From assembly GCA_031548675.1 (NCBI GenBank), contig JAVBQU010000065.1:1-18635 (forward strand): a stretch of 18,635 bases of DNA, in the 5' to 3' direction. The notes beneath the pieces are model-generated. The model was not told the origin of the DNA, made no database searches, and was given only the letters and a program-made list of their open reading frames with translations. This stretch comes from JAVBQU01 sp031548675 (lineage in GTDB: Bacteria; Bacteroidota; Bacteroidia; Bacteroidales; P3). The number at the start of each line of letters is the position of its first letter. Within the stretch, counting starts at the first letter, position 1. A program made the translations under genes and the position numbers. Shown piece after piece: positions 7,962 through 14,890 of this stretch.

Positions 7962-8831
7962 TTAAACACTAACTTTATAAATTTCTTTGGGTTGTATGCT
8001 CAAAACCGGCAGTGGGCTGTTATGAACCATTTGCTGGGCATAGGGACCTAAAAGCCAATTGGCTGCTGTTCTTTCTTGTTCGGTCATAATAATAATAAGA
8101 TCAGCTTGAGCTTTTTCGGCATATTTAATGGTATCTTCTGTAACATTTTTTGCAGGAACCTGTGCTACTACACATTTAACATGCTCTTCTTCTAATACTT
8201 TTTTCACAGATTCTACATAATTATCAACTCTTCTACGAATTGAAACCAGAGTAGTTGTATATAAAGCTATTATATGAACTTCTGCATCAAATATTTTAGC
8301 AAATATTTTAGCTGAAGCAACTTTTTGGCGGGTATCAATTGAACTGTCAATAGGCAGAATAATACGTTCTAATTTCTTTTGGAAATTAAAATCCTGACGT
8401 ACCGTAATTACCGGACATGGTGCATAGGTAACAATTTTAAAAGCATTGCTTCCCATCCATAATTTTTCAAATCCTGATTCGCCATGAGTTCCGGCTACTA
8501 TTAAATTGGCTTCAATTTGTTTGGCTTCTTCGGCTATTTCGGAATATACTTTTCCTTTTCTAATTTTATAATCTAATTTACCAAAAAGTAATTTGCTTTT
8601 ATAATCGCCCGCCAATTTCTCCATCAAGCTTTTAGTTTCTTGATTCATAGCTTCATTTTTGGGCTGAGTCGATAAAACTAAGGTATCTTTTTCCGACTTG
8701 TTGTCAACCCAAACAATAGTAAGATCTGATTTCATTTTATTTGCGATATCCACCGCTAAATCAAGAGCATGCAATGATCCTGTTGAAAAATCAACCGCTA
8801 CTAAAATTTTGTCAAAGTTTTCCATAGTCAT
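7962..8831 (-). CDS. Tandem universal stress protein (two Usp domains)
   Basis: This cytoplasmic stress/nucleotide-binding protein has 289 residues. Two UspA-fold domains lie in tandem, about residues 7-145 and 154-280. Domain 1 opens with KILVAVDFSTGS and carries the ATP-binding motif G-x2-G-x9-G-S as GTHG...MGS (Gly114, Gly117, Gly127, Ser128). Domain 2 opens with RIILPIDSS, but its corresponding stretch is IMTEQERTAANWLLGP, which lacks the first two glycines. Only domain 1 is therefore expected to bind ATP. The start codon is ambiguous between 8831 and 8825 (MTM). It is first in the leftward unit, and its promoter candidate at 8871-8901 overlaps the ruvB leader. The physiological trigger cannot be read from the sequence. 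Confidence 0.9.
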   Translation of the reverse strand: MTMENFDKILVAVDFSTGSLHALDLAVDIANKMKSDLTIVWVDNKSEKDTLVLSTQPKNEAMNQETKSLMEKLAGDYKSKLLFGKLDYKIRKGKVYSEIAEEAKQIEANLIVAGTHGESGFEKLWMGSNAFKIVTYAPCPVITVRQDFNFQKKLERIILPIDSSIDTRQKVASAKIFAKIFDAEVHIIALYTTTLVSIRRRVDNYVESVKKVLEEEHVKCVVAQVPAKNVTEDTIKYAEKAQADLIIIMTEQERTAANWLLGPYAQQMVHNSPLPVLSIQPKEIYKVSV

Positions 8832-8858
8832 CGAATTTATTTATAACTAATTTTTTTG

Positions 8859-8866
8859 TAATTTTG
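8859..8866 (+). promoter_or_regulatory. Promoter (-7 element) for ruvB
   Basis: TAATTTTG is a perfect TAnnTTTG match, 37 nt before the ruvB start. The -33 region holds only a T-rich TTTA-like stretch near 8836. The predicted transcription start lies near 8873, inside the divergent promoter on the other strand. Confidence 0.55.
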
Positions 8867-8870
8867 GCGG

Positions 8871-8901
8871 TAAAAATACGACATATTTTTTAATCTGCAA
8901 A
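8871..8901 (-). promoter_or_regulatory. Promoter for the usp-SPOR-GH89 unit
   Basis: On the minus strand TTTG (complement of 8898-8901) is followed after exactly 19 nt by TATTTTTA (complement of 8871-8878). That fits the Bacteroidota TTTG-N19-TAnnTTTG layout with one mismatch in the last base. It lies 40 nt upstream of the usp start and is nearly back to back with the ruvB -7 element. Confidence 0.5.
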
Positions 8902-8903
8902 GA

Positions 8904-9935
8904 ATGAATGAAAATTTAGACGCGAAAGGTTCTTCCATGTCGGCAACGGAAAGAGAAGTAGAGAAAGCACTGAGACCACAGGAGTTTGAGAACTTTTCGG
9001 GGCAGGAGCAAATTGTAGAAAATCTTCGTATTTTCGTACAAGCTGCCAAGCAAAGACAAGAGGCTTTGGATCATGTTTTATTACACGGACCTCCGGGCTT
9101 GGGAAAAACTACCTTATCGCATATTATCGCCAACGAATTAGGGGTAAATTTAAAAATGACTTCGGGGCCTGTTTTGGATAAGCCCGGCGAACTAGCCGGT
9201 TTGCTAACTAATCTGGAACCGAATGATGTTCTGTTTATTGATGAAATCCACCGCCTGTCGCCTGTAGTAGAAGAATATTTATATTCGGCTATGGAGGATT
9301 ACAAAATTGATATCATGATAGAATCGGGTCCTAATGCCCGAAGTGTACAAATTACCTTGAATCCTTTTACGCTTGTGGGAGCTACCACACGTTCTGGTCT
9401 GCTTACGGCTCCGCTCCGTTCGCGTTTTGGAATCACTTCTCGCTTAAACTATTATGATGCAAATACTTTATGTAAAATTATTATCCGCTCTGCTAATATT
9501 CTCAATGTCCCTATCAGCGTAGAAGCGGCGATGGAAATTTCGCGGCGCAGCCGCGGAACGCCCCGTATCGCCAACCTGCTTTTACGCCGTGTACGCGATT
9601 TTGCCCAAATAAAAGGTGATGGAACTATCGATTTGAAAATTTCACAGATTGCCTTATCGGCTCTCAATGTAGATAAGCATGGGCTAGATGAAATGGATAA
9701 CCGGATTCTTTCTTCTATCATCGAAAAATTTAAAGGAGGTCCTGTTGGGCTTACCACCATCGCCACTGCTGTGGGCGAAGATGCCGGAACGATTGAGGAG
9801 GTATATGAACCTTTTTTGATTCAGGAAGGTTATTTGATGCGGACTCCCCGCGGGCGAGAAGCAACTGCATTGGCTTTTCAACATTTGGGAAAATTCAAAA
9901 CACAAAATAATCAGTCTGAATTAGGGTTTGAATAA
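8904..9935 (+). CDS. ruvB: Holliday junction branch migration ATPase RuvB
   Basis: RuvB is the hexameric AAA+ motor that, with RuvA, drives branch migration of Holliday junctions in recombinational repair. The protein has 343 residues, the normal length. Walker A is GPPGLGKTT (residues 62-70) and Walker B is FIDEIHR (Asp113, Glu114). The sensor 1 region is VGATTRSG (158-165), and the arginine-finger region LRSRFG lies at 171-176. The C-terminal winged-helix DNA-binding domain closes with LMRTPRGREATALAFQHLG. The start at 8904 gives the usual short N-terminal tail. No ruvA or ruvC is adjacent, as is common in this phylum. The stop overlaps by two bases the left end of a hairpin repeat element. 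Confidence 0.97.
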   Translation: MNENLDAKGSSMSATEREVEKALRPQEFENFSGQEQIVENLRIFVQAAKQRQEALDHVLLHGPPGLGKTTLSHIIANELGVNLKMTSGPVLDKPGELAGLLTNLEPNDVLFIDEIHRLSPVVEEYLYSAMEDYKIDIMIESGPNARSVQITLNPFTLVGATTRSGLLTAPLRSRFGITSRLNYYDANTLCKIIIRSANILNVPISVEAAMEISRRSRGTPRIANLLLRRVRDFAQIKGDGTIDLKISQIALSALNVDKHGLDEMDNRILSSIIEKFKGGPVGLTTIATAVGEDAGTIEEVYEPFLIQEGYLMRTPRGREATALAFQHLGKFKTQNNQSELGFE

Positions 9936-10073
9936 CCCCTATCCCCAACCCCTTTCCCCTCAAAGGAAAGGGGAGCAGGACAGAACAAGACTAAAAAATA
10001 ATGTTTCTATTAAACAAAAAAATGATGAGCAATCCAAGTCCCTCTTTTGTGGAGAGGGATTTAGGGTGAGGTT
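9934..10073. repeat. MITE-like dispersed repeat with imperfect terminal inverted repeats
   Basis: The 143-nt gap between ruvB and queG is almost filled by a C/G-rich element unlike its AT-rich surroundings. Its left end (AACCCCTATCCCCAACCCCT) is mirrored imperfectly by the right end, whose reverse complement begins AACCTCACCCTAAATCCCTC. Each end contains a hairpin: CCCCTTTCC (9949-9957) with GGAAAGGGG (9965-9973), and TCCCTCT (10039-10045) with AGAGGGA (10053-10059). The middle (about 9985-10030) is plain AT-rich sequence. It carries no ORF. Such elements are typically multi-copy; that cannot be shown from one window. The first hairpin could also serve as the ruvB terminator. Confidence 0.6.
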
Positions 10074-10078
10074 AAATC

Positions 10079-10990
10079 ATGAAATCTGAAATTATTAAAA
10101 CTAAAGCCGCCGAATTAGGTTTTGATGCTTGCGGAATTGCTGCTGCTGAAAAGCTGAATCAGGAAGAAATTTACTTAAAAAGCTGGCTTGATAGTGGTTT
10201 TCATGGCAATATGCAATATATGGAGAATTATTTTGAACAAAGGATTTCTCCTGATTTATTGCTAGATAACGCCCGTTCTGTAATTTCTGTTTTGATGAAT
10301 TATTATCCGAAAGAACTTTTGACTGAAAAAGATAATTATCTTATCGCTAAATATGCCTACGGGCAAGATTATCATTTTGTATTAAAAAAGCGATTGTATC
10401 AATTGATTGATTTTTTACAATTGCATTTTCCAAAAGGAAATTTCCGGTGCTTTGTAGACTCGGCTCCTGTTTTGGAAAAAACATGGGCTATGCGTGCCGG
10501 ATTGGGCTGGATTGGTAAAAATTCTTGTTTAATCAATCCCAAAATAGGTTCTTTTTGTTTTATAGGAGAAATTATTACAGATATTGAGCTGGAAGCCGAT
10601 AAACCGGAAAAAAGCCGTTGCGGAAGTTGCACAAAATGTATGGGAAACTGCCCTACCCAAGCGATTGTTAAACCTCACATAATCGACTCAAACCGCTGTA
10701 TTTCTTATCAAACCATAGAAAATAAAGAAAATATCCCTGATGAAATTAGGTCACGAATGGGCAAACAAATTTATGGTTGTGATATTTGTCAAAATGTGTG
10801 CCCTTGGAACCAAAGTTTTGCCAAATCTACCGATTACCAAGAATTTAAACCTTCTGAAAACTTGCAAAATATGACTCGGGAAAAATGGCAGAATCTATCG
10901 CAAAGCGAGTTTAAAAAACTGGTAAAACATTCGGCTATGAGCAGGGTAAAGTTTGAGAAGATGAAAGAGAACATAAGGAATGTGCAATAA
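10079..10990 (+). CDS. queG: Epoxyqueuosine reductase QueG
   Basis: QueG carries out the last step of queuosine synthesis, reducing epoxyqueuosine to queuosine in tRNA wobble position 34 using cobalamin and two [4Fe-4S] clusters. The protein has 303 residues. Its N-terminal cobalamin-binding part carries FVDSAPVLEKTWA, with Asp127 as the likely proton donor, and GLGWIGKNS. The ferredoxin-like part carries CGSCTKCMGNCP (Cys181, 184, 187, 191), Cys207, and CDICQNVCPWN (Cys234, 237, 241), the eight cysteines needed for both clusters. The C-terminus is short, lacking the HEAT-like extension of the longer proteobacterial enzymes, as usual in Bacteroidota. The ATG at 10079 lies 5 nt after the upstream repeat element. 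The downstream nuclease-like gene follows after 23 nt. Confidence 0.95.
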   Translation: MKSEIIKTKAAELGFDACGIAAAEKLNQEEIYLKSWLDSGFHGNMQYMENYFEQRISPDLLLDNARSVISVLMNYYPKELLTEKDNYLIAKYAYGQDYHFVLKKRLYQLIDFLQLHFPKGNFRCFVDSAPVLEKTWAMRAGLGWIGKNSCLINPKIGSFCFIGEIITDIELEADKPEKSRCGSCTKCMGNCPTQAIVKPHIIDSNRCISYQTIENKENIPDEIRSRMGKQIYGCDICQNVCPWNQSFAKSTDYQEFKPSENLQNMTREKWQNLSQSEFKKLVKHSAMSRVKFEKMKENIRNVQ

Positions 10991-10991
10991 T

Positions 10992-11011
10992 ATTCTTTAA
11001 GCTTGAAGAAT
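10992..11011. repeat. Near-perfect 20-nt palindrome between queG and the YhcG-like gene
   Basis: ATTCTTTAAGCTTGAAGAAT is a palindrome with a single mismatched pair around a central AAGCTT. It fills almost the whole 23-nt intergenic gap. It might be an operator, an RNA hairpin separating the two coding regions, or chance. Confidence 0.45.
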
Positions 11012-11013
11012 CT

Positions 11014-12144
11014 ATGGAAAAATCAGTAACAGAATACAAAGACTATAAACAATGGCTGGTAGACCTGAAAACCAGAATCCGCCAAAGTCAAATTAAAGCA
11101 GCTATCAGAGTAAACACCGAATTGCTGAATATGTATTGGAATTTGGGGGCAGATATTGTGCAAAAGCAAGCTATTGCTAAATGGGGCAATGGTTTTCTGA
11201 AACAATTAAGCCAAGATTTGACAGAAGAATTTCCCGATATGAAAGGTTTCTCTGAAAGGAATTTATTGTATATAAAAACATGGTATTTATTTTACAATCA
11301 GCAAAATATAATTCCGCAACAAGTTGTTGCGGAATTGAAACATGAAAATACAATTATCCAACAAGTTGTTGGACAATTACCAAAATCGAATGATCCTCTA
11401 TTTATTAATGAATTAATGTCTATTCCTTGGGGACATAATCTACTTATTATTACCAAGTGCAAGAAAATTGACAAGGCATTATTCTATGTTCGGCAAACGC
11501 TGGAAAACGGTTGGTCTCGAACTATTTTAGAACATCAAATCGAATCGGATTTATACAGCCGGAAAGGAAAAGCAGTTAACAATTTTTCTAACACATTGCC
11601 TGCCGTACAAAGCGACTTGGCAAAGCAATTATTGAAAGATCCTTATAATTTTGATTTTTTGCAATTATCAGAACCTTACTATGAAAGAGACTTGGAAAAA
11701 GCATTAACTGATAATATTACCAAGTTTTTATTAGAATTAGGAACAGGCTTTGCTTTTGTAGGCAAGCAGTATAAGCTTGAAGTCGGAGGGGAAGATTTTT
11801 ACATCGACCTGCTTTTCTATCACCTCAAATTGCGGGCATATGTAGTTGTAGAATTGAAAACGACCAATTTTCAACCCGAACATGCCGGTAAATTAAATTT
11901 CTATTTGGCTGTAGCTGATAAACAATTACGCTCTTCGCACGACAATCCTACTATTGGTATTTTAATATGTAAAAACAAAAATGAAGTCGTTGCTGAATAT
12001 GCTTTGCAAGATATACGAAAACCCATTGGGGTCTCTGAATATGAGCTGACACGCTTTTTTCCAAAAGAATTTAAAGGCAGCCTGCCCACCATTGAGGAAA
12101 TTGAAGAAAAATTGAACGAAAATCAATTGGAAATCAATGTTTAA
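11014..12144 (+). CDS. YhcG/DUF1016 family PD-(D/E)xK nuclease-like protein
   Basis: This 376-residue protein has a DUF1016 N-terminal helical domain (about residues 8-180). Recognisable segments are LNMYWNLGADIV, WGNGFLKQLSQDL, FSERNLLYIKTWY, IPWGHNLLIITKCK and ENGWSRTILEHQI. A C-terminal PD-(D/E)xK nuclease fold (about 205-350) carries candidate active-site residues Glu228, Asp265 (DFYIDLLFY), Glu280 and Lys282 (VVVELK). The core is therefore intact. Family members are widespread, mobile and often linked to restriction or other defence loci; biochemical roles remain poorly defined. Here the gene stands alone among housekeeping genes, 23 nt after queG and 23 nt before aroC. A tandem 14-residue duplication with palindromic DNA sits in the hinge at about residues 98-125. 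Family membership is confident, the cellular role unknown. Confidence 0.88.
   Translation: MEKSVTEYKDYKQWLVDLKTRIRQSQIKAAIRVNTELLNMYWNLGADIVQKQAIAKWGNGFLKQLSQDLTEEFPDMKGFSERNLLYIKTWYLFYNQQNIIPQQVVAELKHENTIIQQVVGQLPKSNDPLFINELMSIPWGHNLLIITKCKKIDKALFYVRQTLENGWSRTILEHQIESDLYSRKGKAVNNFSNTLPAVQSDLAKQLLKDPYNFDFLQLSEPYYERDLEKALTDNITKFLLELGTGFAFVGKQYKLEVGGEDFYIDLLFYHLKLRAYVVVELKTTNFQPEHAGKLNFYLAVADKQLRSSHDNPTIGILICKNKNEVVAEYALQDIRKPIGVSEYELTRFFPKEFKGSLPTIEEIEEKLNENQLEINV
11310..11393 (+). repeat. 42-nt tandem in-frame duplication with nested palindromes
   Basis: Two copies with a 42-nt period encode 14-residue units, IIPQQVVAELKHEN and IIQQVVGQLPKSN-like. Copy 1 holds a perfect palindrome with 11-nt arms, AATTCCGCAAC (11310-11320) and GTTGCGGAATT (11326-11336), around AAGTT. 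Copy 2 holds the corresponding palindrome 11352-11378, with the same AAGTT centre and one mismatch. The repeat lies between the N-terminal and nuclease parts of the YhcG-like protein. Confidence 0.7.
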
Positions 12145-12167
12145 CATTTAAAATAAATCCAACATTT

Positions 12168-13229
12168 ATGTCTGCTAACACTTTTGGAAAACTATTTACC
12201 TTAACCACCTTTGGCGAATCTCACGGTTCGCATATTGGCGGGGTTATTGATGGCTGTCCGCCAAACATCGGAATTGATTTTGAATTTATAAATTCTGAAA
12301 TTCAACGTCGTAGGACTTCGCAAAATAATTTTTCAAGTCATCGGAATGAAGCAGATAAAGTAGAATTTATTTCAGGAATTTTCGAAGGTAAAACTACAGG
12401 AACTCCCATTGCTTTTTTGATTCGAAACACAGATGCTAAAAGCGACGACTATGCACATTTGCAGAATGTATTCCGCCCTTCGCATGCCGATTTTACGTAT
12501 TATAAAAAATACGGCATCCGCGATTACCGTGGCGGAGGTCGTTCTTCTGCCCGCGAAACCTTATCGTGGGTAGTTGCCGGAGCTATTGCCAAATTGATTT
12601 TACAAAAATATCACATTTCTATTTTTGCTTATACTTCTCAAATCGGATCTATAACATTCAACACAAATTATAAAATCATTGATTTGAAAAAGATTGCTGA
12701 AAGCTCTGTAGGTTGTCCCGATACAGCAAAAACGCAAGAAATGGAAGCTTTTTTAGCTCAAGTCAAAGAGGAGAAAGATACTGTAGGATGTGTCGTAAAT
12801 TGCGTTATACAGAATTGTCCGGCGGGTTTAGGCGAACCTGTTTTCGATAAACTTCATGCCGATTTGGCTAAAGCCATGTTAAGCATCAATGCTGCCAAAG
12901 GATTTGAATATGGTTCGGGTTTTGGAGCGGCAAGCATAACAGGAAGCCGCCACAACGATTTATTTAATGCTGATTTTTCTACCCAAACCAATCATTCGGG
13001 AGGCATACAAGGCGGCATTTCGAACGGGGAAGATATTTATTTTCGTGTGGCTTTCAAACCTATTGCCACCCTTATGCAAGACCAAGATGGTTATGATTTT
13101 AGCGGCAATAAAGTAACTATTAAAGGCAAAGGCAGACACGATATTTGTGTAGTTCCACGTGTAATTCCTGTAGTAGAAGCTATGTCTGCTTTGGTTTTAG
13201 CTGATCATTTATTGAGGTCTTGCCAATAA
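12168..13229 (+). CDS. aroC: Chorismate synthase
   Basis: This enzyme converts 5-enolpyruvylshikimate 3-phosphate to chorismate with reduced FMN, the last common step of aromatic synthesis. The protein has 353 residues, a normal length. The signatures are present in order: TFGESHGSHIGGVIDGCPP (13-32, with the catalytic His19), RRRTSQN (47-53), RPSHADFTYYKKYGIRDYRGGGRSSARET (103-131, with His106), the ENxxR-equivalent C-terminal region, and GRHDICVVPRVIPVVEAM. The start at 12168 gives the expected N-terminus NTFGKLF. It is in the same direction as queG and the YhcG-like gene, with a 23-nt gap, so readthrough is likely. Its product feeds the chorismate mutase encoded at the left of the window. 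Confidence 0.97.
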   Translation: MSANTFGKLFTLTTFGESHGSHIGGVIDGCPPNIGIDFEFINSEIQRRRTSQNNFSSHRNEADKVEFISGIFEGKTTGTPIAFLIRNTDAKSDDYAHLQNVFRPSHADFTYYKKYGIRDYRGGGRSSARETLSWVVAGAIAKLILQKYHISIFAYTSQIGSITFNTNYKIIDLKKIAESSVGCPDTAKTQEMEAFLAQVKEEKDTVGCVVNCVIQNCPAGLGEPVFDKLHADLAKAMLSINAAKGFEYGSGFGAASITGSRHNDLFNADFSTQTNHSGGIQGGISNGEDIYFRVAFKPIATLMQDQDGYDFSGNKVTIKGKGRHDICVVPRVIPVVEAMSALVLADHLLRSCQ

Positions 13230-13369
13230 TTTCCAGATTACCCAACACTAAAAGTTTTTTATTTTTATAGATGACTTCTTATTTTCTCATTGTATAAAAT
13301 CTTTTTTTATCAATGAGAAATATTGCACTTTTAAAAAATAATATTACAAATATACTGAAAAACAAATCT

Positions 13370-14746
13370 ATGAAAAATTTTCTCATATTATCTGTTTTAT
13401 TTCTGTTTATCTTAAATCATACTTCACTAGCTCAACAGCATAAAATTAGAAAAGCAAGCCGGATTAGAGAAGAAGAAAAACTATATGAACTTTCTATGAT
13501 TTGGAAAGAGGTATCATATAACTTTGATAATATGGATAATTGTCCAAATTTAAATGTTGATAGTTTGTATAGAGCATATATTCCATTGGTTCGAAAAACT
13601 CAGGATGATTTAGAGGACTTCAAACTTATTCAACGATTTATGGCTCATTTCAATAATGCTCATACGTGCATGACGGATTTTCCTACATATTTGGATGATT
13701 ATATGGGAAGATTGTACTTGAAAAGTATTTATAAAAACGGTAAAATATTTGTTGAGAATATTCCTATACAACATGTAGGCAAACTAAATATTGGAGATGA
13801 AATAATTACAATAAATGGAATAGATGCTGTTGAGTATTTCAAACAAAATTACATCCCTTACTATTCTCTTTCAAATGCAGATAATAAAATGTCTTCTGCA
13901 ATGTTTGCTTATGGATTACCACATTGTCATCCGCTGCATACAAAATTCATTTTAGGGATTAAAACATCTGAAGGCATTAAGAAAGTTAAGATTTTTGCTG
14001 ATCGAAAAATGGATGATGTATCTTCAAAATGGATTGTCAAAGATTTTTCATCTTTCAATGATAATATTTTTGCTATTGACTTAAAAAATAGCTTTGCATA
14101 TATTAATTTAAACGGGGCTAACAGTAATTCTGATAAGTTTTTTGCTGAACATATAGATTCTCTCCGAAATATTCAGGACTTAATTCTTGACCTTTCTCAT
14201 CATGGAGGGGGACAAGCTATATATAATCGCAATATATATGAATTTTTGTTGAAGCAAGATACTATTTCATATTCTGATTGTACAACGCGAGTAAATAGAC
14301 CGTTTTATAAAGCTCGAGGAGCCTATTGGTGTAATGATACGCTCAAAGGGGATGCCTTAAACGACTTTTATTGTGCATGTTTTCATAATACCCATTTTGA
14401 ACCTATTGAAGAATATACAAATTACAAATATCTCAATACTTCGGAAAAATCTTCCCGCTTTCAAGGCAATATATATGTAATAATAGGAGACAATACTTTT
14501 TCGGCAGGTGAAGATTTAGTCAATATGCTTTCTCAGGACAAAAATATCAAATTTTTTGGTAAAAAAACAGGAGGAAGTACAGGAAATCCATACCGTTTTA
14601 GATTACCTTCGGGGATTGAGATTAGACCTCTTCGGGAAATAGTAGAAGCAAAAATCAAAGCGTCTTTGCAAGGAGATAGAAGCCGACGAAGCAATCTTCT
14701 ATTCAACAGATTGGAGTCTAATAAAGCTGAATATGAAAGTGCCTGA
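13370..14746 (+). CDS. S41-family (tail-specific type) peptidase-like protein, C-terminus probably replaced by repeat DNA
   Basis: This is an exported serine peptidase of the S41/CtpA fold. I chose the ATG at 13370, which gives a signal peptide (MKNFLILSVLFLFILNHTSLAQ); an ATG at 13313 adds 19 residues ahead of it. Numbering is from 13370. The helical N-terminal part contains FNNAHTCM (His98), like the NDGHT segment of the family. A degenerate PDZ-like part follows (about 120-170, LNIGDEIITINGIDAVEYF). The catalytic core has ILDLSHHGGGQ and IGDNTFSAGEDL with nucleophile Ser378. The position of the Ctp catalytic lysine reads KKTGGSTGNP, as in tricorn-like S41 enzymes that use Ser/His/Glu. After PSGIEIR (residue about 419) the usual closing strands are missing. 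From about 14661 the frame reads through a dispersed repeat. The protein is probably truncated and may be inactive. No TAnnTTTG promoter was found just upstream. Confidence 0.78.
   Translation: MKNFLILSVLFLFILNHTSLAQQHKIRKASRIREEEKLYELSMIWKEVSYNFDNMDNCPNLNVDSLYRAYIPLVRKTQDDLEDFKLIQRFMAHFNNAHTCMTDFPTYLDDYMGRLYLKSIYKNGKIFVENIPIQHVGKLNIGDEIITINGIDAVEYFKQNYIPYYSLSNADNKMSSAMFAYGLPHCHPLHTKFILGIKTSEGIKKVKIFADRKMDDVSSKWIVKDFSSFNDNIFAIDLKNSFAYINLNGANSNSDKFFAEHIDSLRNIQDLILDLSHHGGGQAIYNRNIYEFLLKQDTISYSDCTTRVNRPFYKARGAYWCNDTLKGDALNDFYCACFHNTHFEPIEEYTNYKYLNTSEKSSRFQGNIYVIIGDNTFSAGEDLVNMLSQDKNIKFFGKKTGGSTGNPYRFRLPSGIEIRPLREIVEAKIKASLQGDRSRRSNLLFNRLESNKAEYESA
14661..14698 (+). repeat. Dispersed repeat (TTGC...GACGAAGCAATC type) inside the 3' end of the S41 gene
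   Basis: CGTCTTTGCAAGGAGATAGA (14661-14680) followed by AGCCGACGAAGCAATCTT resembles the widespread small bacterial repeat of the form ATTGCGAGGAG-x-CGACGAAGCAATC. A relative in opposite orientation lies at 15009-15036. Here it is translated as the tail of the S41-like protein. The multi-copy status is from general knowledge, not from this window. Confidence 0.5.
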
Positions 14747-14753
14747 TTTTCAT

Positions 14754-14788
14754 CATGTTAAGCAATATTTGCAATGTTGCTTAACATG
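14754..14788. terminator. 12-bp perfect hairpin just after the S41-like gene
   Basis: CATGTTAAGCAA (14754-14765) and TTGCTTAACATG (14777-14788) are perfect arms around an 11-nt loop, 8 nt after the stop codon. No T-run follows, so it is a weak candidate for intrinsic termination. It may instead protect the mRNA 3' end or be part of the repeat cluster that follows. Confidence 0.45.
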
Positions 14789-14796
14789 GAAGTACT

Positions 14797-14890
14797 AAAT
14801 TACCCTCTTTGTTCTTTTCCCCACTCGAGGAAAGCTCAAATTACTCTTTTTGCCCTTTTCCCCACTCGGGGGAAGTGCCAAATTACCCTA
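14797..14890 (+). repeat. Tandem 41/42-bp hairpin repeat, two full and one partial copy
   Basis: Units begin with AAATTAC at 14797, 14838 and 14880. Units 1 and 2 share the core CTTTTCCCCACTCG followed by a G/A-rich arm. In unit 2, TTCCCC and GGGGAA around ACTC form a short hairpin; in unit 1 the right arm is eroded (GAGGAAAG). The third copy breaks off after about 11 bp. It is C/G-rich against an AT-rich background and non-coding in context. Confidence 0.6.

Noticed and set aside
8837..9049. 70-codon minus-strand frame across the ruvB start
   Set aside because: It overlaps both divergent promoters and the conserved ruvB N-terminus and has no recognisable domain.
9452..9905. Minus-strand open frames inside ruvB
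   Set aside because: Antisense shadows of a fully conserved gene.
11014..12144. Possible new defence island around the YhcG-like nuclease
   Set aside because: Its neighbours are queG and aroC with 23-nt gaps; no methylase, specificity subunit, toxin or other defence gene is present.
13230..13312. Gap before the S41 gene searched for a promoter or small RNA
   Set aside because: Only AT-rich sequence with T-runs; no TAnnTTTG match at a sensible distance and no stable hairpin.
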